Shown: piece by piece, positions 1 through 8,021 of the stretch
Layout: each line of letters begins with the position of its first letter
Position numbering within the stretch: position 1 is the first letter of the stretch
Source: G963666895 sp963666895
GTDB lineage: Bacteria; Desulfobacterota; Desulfovibrionia; Desulfovibrionales; Desulfovibrionaceae
Direction: 5' to 3'
NCBI GenBank assembly: GCA_963666895.2
Contig: CAXXNS010000016.1
Span: 386,618-450,617 of the forward strand
Length of the DNA stretch: 64,000 nt
Translations under genes and position numbers: made by a program
Notes under the pieces: generated by a model
Seen by the model: the letters and a program-made list of their open reading frames with translations, nothing else
What the model was told of the DNA's origin: nothing
Database searches by the model: none

Positions 1-186
1 CACCGTGATTTTATTGATTTGCCTGATGAAGTGATACAAAATCGTCAAATCCTTGAAGATGCCATGGTAGAGCAGGGTTTTATCCCTCTTCAAGAGGAAT
101 GGTGGCATTTCGATGCGCCTGAATGGCGGAATTATCCGGTGTTGGATATAAATCCGTATGAGGGTGTGTACCGGAATATTGAGTGA
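1..186 (+). CDS. D-alanyl-D-alanine dipeptidase, C-terminal part (5' end outside window)
   Basis: The frame is open from base 1 and ends in TGA after 61 codons. The visible tail contains EEWWHFD, which matches the C-terminal zinc-site signature of the peptidase M15D family (VanX/DdpX), where the Glu and His belong to the active site. These enzymes cut D-Ala-D-Ala, usually to recycle peptidoglycan dipeptide in Gram-negative bacteria. The upstream catalytic part (SxHxxGxAxD) is outside the window, so completeness cannot be judged. The VanZ-like gene about 0.8 kb downstream does not make this a vancomycin-resistance operon; no vanH, vanA or vanRS gene is seen. Confidence 0.8.
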   Translation, partial: HRDFIDLPDEVIQNRQILEDAMVEQGFIPLQEEWWHFDAPEWRNYPVLDINPYEGVYRNIE

Positions 187-208
187 TGTTTTTGTGCGTG
201 GATGGCTT

Positions 209-235
209 GGGCGCCCACAAGAAGCGCCCCTACGG
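209..235 (+). repeat. Short dispersed palindromic repeat, family 2, copy A
   Basis: GGGCGCCC, then ACAAGAA, then GCGCCCCTACGG forms an imperfect hairpin just after the dipeptidase stop codon. A related block lies at 43563-43590. Both end in CCCTACGG and place a CCACAA/TCATAA-like spacer between GC-rich arms. It could act as a terminator-like hairpin for the dipeptidase gene, but there is no T-run. Confidence 0.45.
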
Positions 236-296
236 TTTTATAGAGATACTTTAACAAAGAGCATTTATGACTAAGCAATAGTACTAGAGTAGAGAA

Positions 297-875
297 ATGA
301 TTATACGATTTTTTTTGAAAGGCTTCACTTTAATCGAACTGCTTATCGTAGTTGCGATTATCGGGATATTGGCGGCTATCGCAGTCCCCAATTTCCTCAA
401 TGCGCAAATTCGCGCCAAAGTCGCCCGCGCAGTCGCTGATCTTGATGCGGTGCGAAAAGCGGTTTCGATGTATTCAGCAGATCATAATCAACCTCCCCTT
501 AGCACCCACCCCGCTCTGGGAGACGTTAATGTCGGTTACCTGCGCTTTAATATAACCACTCCAGTCTCTTACCTGAACAACGGTTATCTGCCCGACCCAT
601 TCATTGACCAGCATGATCCAGACATTATCGCGCGCAGTGAACAGTTCTATACTTATCAAAGCATGGCGTTCAACATTCCGCGCAACAGTTTTCCTGTAAG
701 TTTCTATAAGTTTTATGGCGACTGGCGGGCATGTTCTTATGGACCGGATAAGACCTATTTCAATGGAAGTTATGGCGTCATTATATACAATGCGTCCAAT
801 GGTCTGGTTAGTTCTGGAAATATCTGGGTATCCGATAGAGAAATGCGGGTGTTAAATCAACCAGCGTATTTTTAG
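297..875 (+). CDS. Type II secretion/type IV pilin-like pseudopilin
   Basis: This 192-residue protein starts with a short basic leader (MIIRFFLKG) followed by FTLIELLIVVAIIGILAA. That is a textbook prepilin peptidase site (G^F with Glu at +5) and N-methylated hydrophobic helix. The next segment, AVPNFLNAQ...KVARAVADL, is the usual alpha-1 extension of GspG-type pseudopilins. The C-terminal globular half (about residues 60-192) is aromatic and Gly-rich and typical of the variable part. The gene stands alone, with no gsp/pil ATPase or secretin nearby, so it is an orphan pseudopilin. Orphans of this type are numerous in planctomycete-like genomes. The substrate or partner is unknown. Confidence 0.85.
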   Translation: MIIRFFLKGFTLIELLIVVAIIGILAAIAVPNFLNAQIRAKVARAVADLDAVRKAVSMYSADHNQPPLSTHPALGDVNVGYLRFNITTPVSYLNNGYLPDPFIDQHDPDIIARSEQFYTYQSMAFNIPRNSFPVSFYKFYGDWRACSYGPDKTYFNGSYGVIIYNASNGLVSSGNIWVSDREMRVLNQPAYF

Positions 876-889
876 TTAATTGCTGAAAT

Positions 890-922
890 CCCTCACCCTT
901 GCCCTCTCCCGGTGGGCGAGGG
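890..922 (+). repeat. Dispersed intergenic repeat, family 1, copy 1
   Basis: The sequence begins CCCTCACCCTTGCCCTCTCC and ends GGGCGAGGG, so CCCTCxCCC can pair with GGGxGAGGG as a stem-loop. The related copies are at 1666-1703 and 44347-44386. It lies between a pseudopilin stop and the VanZ-like gene and may also work as a transcription end, although no T-run follows directly. Confidence 0.65.
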
Positions 923-1010
923 AACCTTGTTACTAAGATTATTTGTTTGACAAAGTATTAGCCTTAAAAATTGATATCCCTGTTTCAACAACTTAATTCT
1001 GAGGTTTGAT

Positions 1011-1556
1011 GTGAAAAGAATCGAAATGTTTTTTTTAATCCTAGCGGTGTTATTCTGTATATGCGGTTTTATTTTTGTTTCTATGGTAAGTGCGTCCATC
1101 GCTAGTTACATTGGTAAAAACGGTTGGGATGATTTTAATAGGCTATTCTTCCCTATACTATACATTTTGCTTTTCGGCGTGATTGGATTTGTTCTATCCC
1201 GTTTACTGGTACATTGGCCATCAATCACCGAACTAAGCATCGCTTTTGCAGGAGCAATTTTCTCCATTGTTATCGTTCCCTGGACAATTCTATTGACTAC
1301 TGAGTTAATCCACATTCCTCAGTTCGCTATCTGTACTATTCTTTTTTGTGCAGCTTTCCCAAGAGACCGTTTCCTGGCGATTGGCCTTAGCGCTATTGCA
1401 TGCGTTGGCGACGAGTGGATGCAGTCGTTTTCACCTGATCGAGTATTGGATATCAATGACGTCTTTCTCAATTGGACGGGATTGTTCGTCGGATTGGTTG
1501 TTTGGTGGGCGATAGATGTAACCTTCAAAGCTCGAAAAGCAAAATCCACATCATGA
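1011..1556 (+). CDS. VanZ-like family membrane protein
   Basis: This 181-residue integral membrane protein starts at GTG 1011, preceded by GAGG at 1001-1004. About four to five hydrophobic helices are visible. The C-terminal half holds the family pattern DEWMQ...R...DINDVFLNWTG, i.e. D-E-x-x-Q, Arg, then D-x-x-x-N-x-x-G, which is diagnostic of VanZ-like domains. VanZ proteins have been linked to low-level teicoplanin resistance, but most homologues have no known function. There is no operon partner: the gene is bracketed by two copies of the family 1 repeat, suggesting a single-gene transcription unit. Confidence 0.75.
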   Translation: MKRIEMFFLILAVLFCICGFIFVSMVSASIASYIGKNGWDDFNRLFFPILYILLFGVIGFVLSRLLVHWPSITELSIAFAGAIFSIVIVPWTILLTTELIHIPQFAICTILFCAAFPRDRFLAIGLSAIACVGDEWMQSFSPDRVLDINDVFLNWTGLFVGLVVWWAIDVTFKARKAKSTS

Positions 1557-1665
1557 CGCCTTAGAGTAATCCCACAAGTATGAAGTATATCCAGTGATTG
1601 TGCTAAAATAATTGGTCTCTACTGCTAAAATTTATTGTGCTGGAGATGCTGAATTTGTTGGTTAC

Positions 1666-1703
1666 TCCCCCTAATCCTTGCCCTCTCCCGGCAGGAAAGG
1701 GGA
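1666..1703 (+). repeat. Dispersed intergenic repeat, family 1, copy 2 (diverged)
   Basis: The core CCTTGCCCTCTCCCGGC is shared with copies 1 and 3; the right arm AGGAAAGGGGA is degenerate. It lies between the VanZ-like gene and the symporter gene. The decay of the right arm weakens the hairpin compared with copy 3. Confidence 0.6.
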
Positions 1704-1774
1704 CTTAGTGACAGGGCATTTATTTTTTTTGGACCCGCTAAGATAATGTTTTTGATCCCCCAATCGAGGAAAAT

Positions 1775-3223
1775 ATGACTTATTTTACCGCCATTTTTTG
1801 TTACTTATTTCTTTTAGCCGGAATTGGGATTTATAAATCCCGCCAGGTTAAGAATCAAGCCGATTTTTCAGTGGCCGGACGCACCTTGTCTCCCTGGATA
1901 TTGGTGTGCACTATGCTGGCCGTGTGGATCGGAACCGGCTCAATTGTGGGCAACGCCGGAGAGACTTACCGCATAGGTTTAGCGGCGGTATTCATTCCTA
2001 TGGGCAGCGTAATCGGGATGATATGCCTAACCCGGATCGCCGGGAAAGCGCGGAACTATGATGTATATTCCGTGCCGGAAATCATCGGCCTGCGTTATGG
2101 ACAAACAGCCCGCTTGTTATCAGTAGTGGCGTTGGTTATGGCTTATATGGTAATTGTGAGTTACCAATTCAACGCCGGTGGAGCTGTTTTAGAAGTTATT
2201 TTGACTGACGCATCGGGGCAATCAATGCTAACGGCTAAGACTGCAACTATCATCGCCGCTGCTTTCATTATTTTGTATACTATACTGGCGGGCCTAATGA
2301 GCGTGGCTTACGCCGATATCGTGACCGGGATTATCATCACGGTTTCGCTGTTTATCGCTTTTCCCGTTTTGTGGATTAAAGCAGGCGGCTGGATCGGTAT
2401 GGAGGCTGCGTTCGCCGCGATGGGAGACAAGCCGCAGCACATGCAGGCCTGGGGCGTATTATCCAAGACCCAGATAATTAATTATTGCCTGCCGCCCTTC
2501 CTGCTGATCATGGGCGACGCCAATCAATACCAAAGGTTTTTCGCCAGCAAAAATGCTAAAGGCGCCAAACTGGCCACTACTATAATGATTGCCGCGGTAT
2601 TAGTAATCGAAAGCCTGATTATCCTGGAAGCCTGGATCTGCTCAAGCATGATTCCTGAGATGGCTAATGGCAAATATGTATTGCTCTATGCAGCGAAAAA
2701 CTTCATGCCGCTCGCCCTGGGGACTTTATTTCTAGTAACAGTTGTTGGCATTATTATCTCGACGGCCAATTCGTTTTTGCTGGTGCCTTCGACCTGCATT
2801 ATCCGAGACGTATATTCAAACTTGATTAATCCCAACGCCAGCGAAAAGAAGAAAATATTTCTTAGCAGGTTAATGGTTTTGGTTTTAGGCATTATTGCTT
2901 ATCTGGTCTCCCTGGCCTTCGCTGAATCCAAGACTATATTTGAAAAGTCGCTCTACGCTTTCACTATATATGGATCAGCCATTACACCGTGTCTTGTGGC
3001 CGCCTTGTTCTGGCGGAAAGCAACTACCGCTGGCGCCATTACATCTATTCTTTCGGGAACCATTATCACCTTGACCTGGTCGGAATTTACCTTTATTCAA
3101 GACATTCTCCCCACAGCCGCAGCGGATTTAGATGCGGTGCTGCCCGCCATCACAATTTCAATGGCGTCTTTGGTGTTGGTTAGTTTGATTACCACGAATA
3201 AGACAAATACATTTAGGGAATAA
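1775..3223 (+). CDS. Sodium:solute symporter family protein
   Basis: This 482-residue, roughly 13-helix protein belongs to the SSS family (PutP/PanF/SGLT, LeuT fold). The second half of helix 1 and the following loop are visible as SRQVKNQADFSVAGRTL, then WIGTGSIVGNAGETYRIG, the Gly/Ser-rich unwound region that binds Na+ and substrate. It starts at ATG 1775 after GAGGAAAAT. The aminopeptidase P gene begins 15 bp downstream on the same strand, so the two are probably co-transcribed. That suggests uptake of a peptide- or proline-like solute, but the substrate cannot be read from the sequence. Confidence 0.85.
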   Translation: MTYFTAIFCYLFLLAGIGIYKSRQVKNQADFSVAGRTLSPWILVCTMLAVWIGTGSIVGNAGETYRIGLAAVFIPMGSVIGMICLTRIAGKARNYDVYSVPEIIGLRYGQTARLLSVVALVMAYMVIVSYQFNAGGAVLEVILTDASGQSMLTAKTATIIAAAFIILYTILAGLMSVAYADIVTGIIITVSLFIAFPVLWIKAGGWIGMEAAFAAMGDKPQHMQAWGVLSKTQIINYCLPPFLLIMGDANQYQRFFASKNAKGAKLATTIMIAAVLVIESLIILEAWICSSMIPEMANGKYVLLYAAKNFMPLALGTLFLVTVVGIIISTANSFLLVPSTCIIRDVYSNLINPNASEKKKIFLSRLMVLVLGIIAYLVSLAFAESKTIFEKSLYAFTIYGSAITPCLVAALFWRKATTAGAITSILSGTIITLTWSEFTFIQDILPTAAADLDAVLPAITISMASLVLVSLITTNKTNTFRE

Positions 3224-3238
3224 ATAGGATTATAGGTT

Positions 3239-4624
3239 ATGTTTTCTGCGCAGATATATGTTGAACGACGAAGGCGCTTGAAAGAGCAAGTGCAGGGCGG
3301 CGTTATTTTGTTGTCGGGTAATGATGAAAGCCCGATGAACTATACTGACAATTGCTATTCTTTCCGGCAGGACAGTTCCTTTCTCTATTATTTCGGACTG
3401 GACGCTCCCGGTTTAGCGGCTTTGATCGATATTGATGAAGGACGCGAAACCGTCTTCGGCGACGACCTGACGGTTGATGATATTATCTGGACCGGTCCAA
3501 AACCGGCACTGCAGGAATGCGCTCAACAAGTCGGCGTTAATGATACGGATTCATTGCCTGGATTGAATGAACGGTTGCGTAAAATCATCCAACAGAAACG
3601 CGTGGTTCATTATCTTCCCCAGTACCGGGCGGGTAATGTTATTAAAATGTCGCAGTGGTTCAAGGTTAATCCATCAGCGATAGATGCAGGCGCGTCGGAA
3701 TCTTTGATCAGGGCGATTGTCGCGCAACGTTCGATCAAGGCGCCAGAAGAGATTGAACAGATTGAAGCCGCTTTGGATATAGCGTATGAGACGCACACCG
3801 CCGCCATGAGATTGTCTAAGCCGGGGATATATGAAAGAGAAATCGCCGGGGCTATGGAAGGCATCGCATTGTCGCGCGGAGGCCGGATGGCTTTTCCAAC
3901 TATCTTCTCGATTCATGGAGAGACGCTGCATAACCACGATCATAGCAACCTGATGCAAGCCGGAGATATTGCGGTCAACGATTCAGGCGTGGAGACGGAT
4001 TTACATTACGCCAGCGATATTACGCGCACCATCCCCATAGGCGGCAGGTTTTCAAGCAAACAAAAAGAGATTTACAGCATTGTGCTGGATGCTCAGTTGC
4101 AATCGATTGACGCCATAAAACCAGGCGTGGAATACAGAGATATTCACCGTCTGGCCAGCACTGTACTCTCTTCCGGCCTTAAGGAACTTGGACTGATGAA
4201 AGGCGATGCGCAAGAAGCCGTTCAGGCTGGAGCGCATACCTTGTTCTTTCAATGCGGCCTGGGACATATGATGGGTTTAGACGTTCATGATATGGAGGGA
4301 TTGGGCGAGGATTATGTGGGTTACACCGATTCGATTAAACGCAATCCGGCATTCGGCTGGAACTGTTTACGGTTGGGTCGTGAATTGGAACCCGGATTCG
4401 TGATTACAGTTGAACCGGGGATTTATTTTATCCCTGAATTGATCCGGCGATGGAAGGCTGGAAGGAAATGCGCTGAGTTTATCAATTATGATAAAGTAGA
4501 AGAGTACGTCGATTTCGGCGGCATCCGCATCGAAGACGATATCCTGGTCGAGGATCAGGGCTGCCGGATATTGGGTAAAAGCATTCCCAAAACCATTGCT
4601 GAAGTCGAAGCCGCCTCATCGTAG
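3239..4624 (+). CDS. pepP: Xaa-Pro aminopeptidase (aminopeptidase P, M24B)
   Basis: This 461-residue cytoplasmic protein has an N-terminal AMP_N domain (about residues 1-130, SFRQDSSFLYYFGLD) and a C-terminal pita-bread M24 domain. All five dinuclear-metal ligands are present: D248, D260 (ASDITRT), H343 (GLGHMMG), E392 (VEPGIY) and E432 (GIRIED). The enzyme removes the N-terminal residue from peptides with proline in position 2. Its length matches bacterial PepP. It follows the symporter by 15 bp in a likely two-gene operon. Downstream it converges with the minus-strand LRR gene with a 33-bp gap and no clear terminator. Confidence 0.92.
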   Translation: MFSAQIYVERRRRLKEQVQGGVILLSGNDESPMNYTDNCYSFRQDSSFLYYFGLDAPGLAALIDIDEGRETVFGDDLTVDDIIWTGPKPALQECAQQVGVNDTDSLPGLNERLRKIIQQKRVVHYLPQYRAGNVIKMSQWFKVNPSAIDAGASESLIRAIVAQRSIKAPEEIEQIEAALDIAYETHTAAMRLSKPGIYEREIAGAMEGIALSRGGRMAFPTIFSIHGETLHNHDHSNLMQAGDIAVNDSGVETDLHYASDITRTIPIGGRFSSKQKEIYSIVLDAQLQSIDAIKPGVEYRDIHRLASTVLSSGLKELGLMKGDAQEAVQAGAHTLFFQCGLGHMMGLDVHDMEGLGEDYVGYTDSIKRNPAFGWNCLRLGRELEPGFVITVEPGIYFIPELIRRWKAGRKCAEFINYDKVEEYVDFGGIRIEDDILVEDQGCRILGKSIPKTIAEVEAASS

Positions 4625-4657
4625 ACACACCGAGTTTCTTGCAATCAATCCCATTCT

Positions 4658-5674
4658 CTATTTTCCTGATATTGATTCTGCGTCTACAAACACGCCATCC
4701 ACAAACCTACCCTTAATCTGCTCCTGATAAAGGATGCCATACGATACTTTACTATTCAAGATTTTCCAGGAACCGCTGAAACGTTGTATTAATTGGTTTA
4801 TCTGAGGGAGCGAATCCTGTTTCAGGTAGTTGAATTCAAGATTGATCGCTTTCAATTGCTTTTGATTTGAGATGTCTGGAATTTGCTTAAATAAATTGTG
4901 AGAGATATTGAGGTTCTCAAGACGGGAAGGAGTTGTTAGATCAATTGATGCTAGTTGGTTATAAGATATATCCAGTTTTAGTAAATCTGAATTAGCAGCA
5001 AAATCTATCGCTATCAAACGGTTGCTTCTACATTCAAGCGCATAGATTAATGGATTTTGAGATAGATCTAATTTTTTCAGTTTATTATCGCTGCAATTAA
5101 GATGACGTAATTCTAGATTATTACTGATATCTAACGAAGTTAATTGATTATTGGAGCATAGAAGAATTTCGAGTTGGGGATTATTGGAAAGATTCAGCGT
5201 TTTTAACTGACAGTTATGGCAATTTAAAGATTTCAATGAAGGAATTGGGGGAAGATTCAGATGATCTATCCGGTTTCCATTAATATTAAGTTGCTTAATA
5301 TTATTAAAGTATTCTAAGCCGGTTAGATCTTTAATAGAAATTTTTTCCATAAACTGTCCCAACTTGGCTGGATTTAATTTAAAAGAAGATTTTTGTGAAT
5401 TCGTTTCCAATAGTCTTATTTGTTTGTGGAAGTATTCACCTGGATCGAGTTTTAATTCTGTGATCTGGGCGGCCTGCCGCCGACTGATCACATCCCCAGG
5501 TTGAACGCCCAATGCACTCTCCAGCAGAAACCTAAAAGACGGATCGGGGATGCACTTTGGCGTATTGATGCTCTGTGCGTCGAGAAACTTGGGCAGTATG
5601 ACAACCGACAGGATAACCATGATTATCATTACAGAGATGAATTCTATTAATAGGCATTTGGTTTTTCTTTTCAT
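4658..5674 (-). CDS. Leucine-rich-repeat protein with pilin-like N-terminal anchor (paralogue 1)
   Basis: This 338-residue protein starts MKRKTKCLLIEF followed by a hydrophobic helix ending PKFLDAQ. That layout copies the pseudopilin N-terminus (LIE.. helix ..PNFLNAQ in the gene at 297-875), including Glu at the +5-like position. The leader lacks the usual Gly at -1, so prepilin peptidase cleavage is doubtful. A conserved NTPKCIPDPSFRFLLE block follows, then about eight 21-22-residue leucine-rich repeats (about residues 110-310; e.g. LKTLNLSNNPQLEILLCSNN) of the Asn/Cys-ladder kind. It lies 9 bp after paralogue 2, whose gene precedes it on the minus strand. It has no good ribosome site and is probably translationally coupled. 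The ligand and function are unknown. Confidence 0.75.
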   Translation of the reverse strand: MKRKTKCLLIEFISVMIIMVILSVVILPKFLDAQSINTPKCIPDPSFRFLLESALGVQPGDVISRRQAAQITELKLDPGEYFHKQIRLLETNSQKSSFKLNPAKLGQFMEKISIKDLTGLEYFNNIKQLNINGNRIDHLNLPPIPSLKSLNCHNCQLKTLNLSNNPQLEILLCSNNQLTSLDISNNLELRHLNCSDNKLKKLDLSQNPLIYALECRSNRLIAIDFAANSDLLKLDISYNQLASIDLTTPSRLENLNISHNLFKQIPDISNQKQLKAINLEFNYLKQDSLPQINQLIQRFSGSWKILNSKVSYGILYQEQIKGRFVDGVFVDAESISGK

Positions 5675-5683
5675 AATGCGCGA

Positions 5684-6451
5684 CTACTCAGTTCTTTTTA
5701 AGTGATGGGCGAAATCATAATTATTCTGTTCTTCGTAGAAAAAACCTTTTCTAACTTTATCACCCATGATGCACCACATCCCTGTAAATCGATCCTTCAA
5801 AACAGTGATCCCAGGTAGATCATCTTCACTCAGGTTATTGAACTCGACGCTTAAAGCTTCAAGTTTGACATGATTTCGAAGATCTGGCATATCGGTTAAT
5901 TGGTTGTAAGAAAGATCAAGAAATTCCAGGTTCAGATTATTTGATACATCAATAGTTTTGAGGTTATTTTTTCTACAGTTCAGGCGAACCAGATTAGGGT
6001 TATTGGAAATATCCAAGTTAATAATTTCATTCTTATTACAATCCAGTTCTTTCAAATTACTGAAATATTTCAATCCAGTCAGGTCAGAGATTTTCGCCTT
6101 GACTTTTATCAAAGGCTTTGTTTGTACTCCACTTTGCGCCTGTTGCGCTATGTATACTCTTCCATTCTTGATTCCCTGGGCGTATATGTTTTCCGTAAGC
6201 GTAATATCCCGGGACATCCCTTCAATCTGTAATATTTGAATCTCCGATGCTTTTACCTTGGAAATATAACCTTCCGGTTCAATTTTCAAAATATCTTCCA
6301 GGTAAGCGCGAAAAACCGGATCGGGGATGCGACGCGGCGTATTGATATTCTGCGCATCGAGAAATTTTGGAATCATAATAATCGAGAGAACGACGAGGAT
6401 TGTCATTACAACGCAGAATTCTATTAACAACCGTCTGGTTTTTCTTTTCAT
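5684..6451 (-). CDS. Leucine-rich-repeat protein with pilin-like N-terminal anchor (paralogue 2)
   Basis: This 255-residue paralogue of the neighbouring LRR gene has the same N-terminal scheme (MKRKTRRLLIEF, helix, PKFLDAQ, then NTPRRIPDPVFRAYLE). I place the start at ATG 6451 because GGGGAGGG lies directly upstream. The open frame extends further, but that extension is antisense-like reading through lemA. The repeat tract is shorter, about four LRRs between residues 150 and 230 (e.g. LVRLNCRKNNLKTIDVSNN). The C-terminal stretch, GITVLKDRFTGMW..., matches the end of paralogue 1, so one gene probably gained or lost repeats after duplication. The product is likely membrane-tethered and faces the periplasm or outside. 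Confidence 0.75.
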   Translation of the reverse strand: MKRKTRRLLIEFCVVMTILVVLSIIMIPKFLDAQNINTPRRIPDPVFRAYLEDILKIEPEGYISKVKASEIQILQIEGMSRDITLTENIYAQGIKNGRVYIAQQAQSGVQTKPLIKVKAKISDLTGLKYFSNLKELDCNKNEIINLDISNNPNLVRLNCRKNNLKTIDVSNNLNLEFLDLSYNQLTDMPDLRNHVKLEALSVEFNNLSEDDLPGITVLKDRFTGMWCIMGDKVRKGFFYEEQNNYDFAHHLKRTE

Positions 6452-6490
6452 GATCAACCCTCCCCAATAAAATGCATCAGTGATTATTAA

Positions 6491-6514
6491 GCGGGCGGGG
6501 ATATCCCCGCCCGC
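6491..6514 (-). terminator. Perfect 24-bp palindrome after lemA
   Basis: GCGGGCGGGGAT followed by ATCCCCGCCCGC is a flawless palindrome with 12-bp arms. It lies 11 bp after the lemA stop and about 40 bp before the LRR gene start. On the minus strand it is followed by TTAATAATC, not a clean U-run, so it may act as a weak terminator, an RNA-stability hairpin or an attenuator between lemA and the LRR pair. Confidence 0.55.
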
Positions 6515-6524
6515 TGTGGGATAA

Positions 6525-7082
6525 TTAAAATTCGACCTTGGGAACGGCGCGCTGGGCTTCATCATCCAACTCGAAGTATTCACGTTTGCTGAAGTTGCAC
6601 ATCCCGGCGACGATGTTGGAGGGGAAGACCTCAATGCGGTTCGCCAGGTCGCGGACGTTGCCATTGTAGAAACGGCGGGCGCGTTGGATTCGGTCTTCGG
6701 TGTTGGCTAATTCCTCTTGTAGTTGAAGAAAATTCTGGTTGGCTTTTAAGTCGGGATAACTTTCCGACAGAGCGAATAACTGACGCAAGCCGCCGATGAG
6801 GATGTTTTCATCCTGCGCCTGCTCCTGGGGAGAACCATTATTCGCCATAGCCTGATTACGCGCCTGTATCACGCGATCCAGGGTCTCTTTCTCGTGGCTG
6901 GCGTAGCCTTTGACAGTTTCGATAAGGTTGGGGATGAGGTTGTAGCGACGTTTCAGTTCGGTATCAATGTCCGACCAGGATTCGTCGCAATGGTTCTTGA
7001 TGCGCACCAGCCCGTTGTATAAACCGATAAACCACAGAATACCAATCACACATAAACCCAAAAAAATATACACGCCTATCAT
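6525..7082 (-). CDS. lemA: LemA family protein
   Basis: This 185-residue protein has an N-terminal membrane helix (about residues 2-22) followed by the LemA signature: LVRIKNHCDESWSDIDTELKRRYNLIPNL, then VKGYASHEKETL. The remainder is a helical bundle typical of this family, ending FELDDEAQRAVPKVEF. LemA proteins are widespread single-pass membrane proteins with a cytoplasmic or extracytoplasmic helical domain and no firmly established biochemical role. The start at ATG 7082 has AAAGGAG 8 nt upstream. The start codon overlaps the stop of the 7079-7756 gene by 4 bp (ATGA), so the two are co-translated. The partner is often a membrane protein of unknown function in other genomes too. Confidence 0.9.
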   Translation of the reverse strand: MIGVYIFLGLCVIGILWFIGLYNGLVRIKNHCDESWSDIDTELKRRYNLIPNLIETVKGYASHEKETLDRVIQARNQAMANNGSPQEQAQDENILIGGLRQLFALSESYPDLKANQNFLQLQEELANTEDRIQRARRFYNGNVRDLANRIEVFPSNIVAGMCNFSKREYFELDDEAQRAVPKVEF

Positions 7083-7756
7083 TGTGAAACTCCTTTCAAT
7101 TCTTGAATCAGATAATCGGGAAGATTATTTAAGATTCCCTCAATTACAGATATAGCCTCTTCAAAATCACTTATCGAAAATCGTTTATTGCGATATGCGA
7201 TTACCAGCGGCCCTTGAAAATCCAAAGTAAAATGAGGCGCCAGCATCAAAAATTCCATGGTTTTTTGGTGGAGCACGTCATAAGCCCATTTTTTATCAGG
7301 CGACTTTACATAAAAGGCGTCGCTGAACTCTTTCCATTCAAAATCAATATCGTCCATACCGACGAATTCAGTGACTTTATCGAAGAAATTTTCGGTGCGG
7401 ATAAATAATGGTTTGATAGGCAACTGAGTATCGATCATGACGGCGGAAAAATTGTGGGTTTGACGGTTTTTCCCGCTGCCGGTGACGTAATGATAATCGA
7501 ACAGACAAAGAGGACGCTGGTTATAATGACCTTGGATAATATTATACGCATAACGGCTATGGCCATGCCGCAGGCAGGAAAATTCTCGATGCCGGTCGTC
7601 CATGCCTCTATCTTTCGTCGAAGAAAATGATAGACCATTAGCCTCAGCCCATTTACGCAGTTCATCCCGCCGTTTCTGCGCCTGGATTATGCCGAAGACC
7701 ATAAAGGCGAGAACGATGGGAATTATGATGACAAATAATATGCCGGGATTATCCAT
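7079..7756 (-). CDS. Membrane-anchored protein of unknown function, LemA partner
   Basis: I do not recognise a named family in this 225-residue protein. One membrane helix (about residues 5-25, ILFVIIIPIVLAFMVFGII) is followed by a basic stretch, RRDELRKWAEANGL. The soluble domain contains an ARY-like core, LFDYHYVTGSGKNRQTHNFS, a pattern I have seen in uncharacterised planctomycete-type proteins of similar size. The domain reads like an alpha/beta fold that ends with a helix, SVIEGILNNLPDYL. It is the first gene of the lemA transcript and overlaps lemA by 4 bp. The divergent neighbour at 8022 is 265 bp away, so promoters for both strands should lie in 7757-8021. Confidence 0.6.
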   Translation of the reverse strand: MDNPGILFVIIIPIVLAFMVFGIIQAQKRRDELRKWAEANGLSFSSTKDRGMDDRHREFSCLRHGHSRYAYNIIQGHYNQRPLCLFDYHYVTGSGKNRQTHNFSAVMIDTQLPIKPLFIRTENFFDKVTEFVGMDDIDFEWKEFSDAFYVKSPDKKWAYDVLHQKTMEFLMLAPHFTLDFQGPLVIAYRNKRFSISDFEEAISVIEGILNNLPDYLIQELKGVSQ

Positions 7757-8021
7757 TTATTCAAACATCTTTCTTATATCTAATCTATTACCTAGACGGG
7801 ATACTGCTTATGAAAATAAAACGCACAAGACTCAATATCCATAACAAACCTATAACGAAAACGAAATTTCAAGCGCCATTATCTCAAAAATATGGATTTC
7901 CGTAAATATCTAACATGACTGTTAGAGACTTTTTAACTAAAAGGTAATATGATAGACGTTAAACTATCTCAGTTTATTTAATACTTGATTAAACAAGTAA
8001 GGAAAATAAGGAGAACCAGAG

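Noticed and set aside
1..1556. Dipeptidase plus VanZ-like gene read as a glycopeptide-resistance cluster
   Set aside because: No vanH, vanA-type ligase or vanRS pair is present, and both families are common outside resistance loci.
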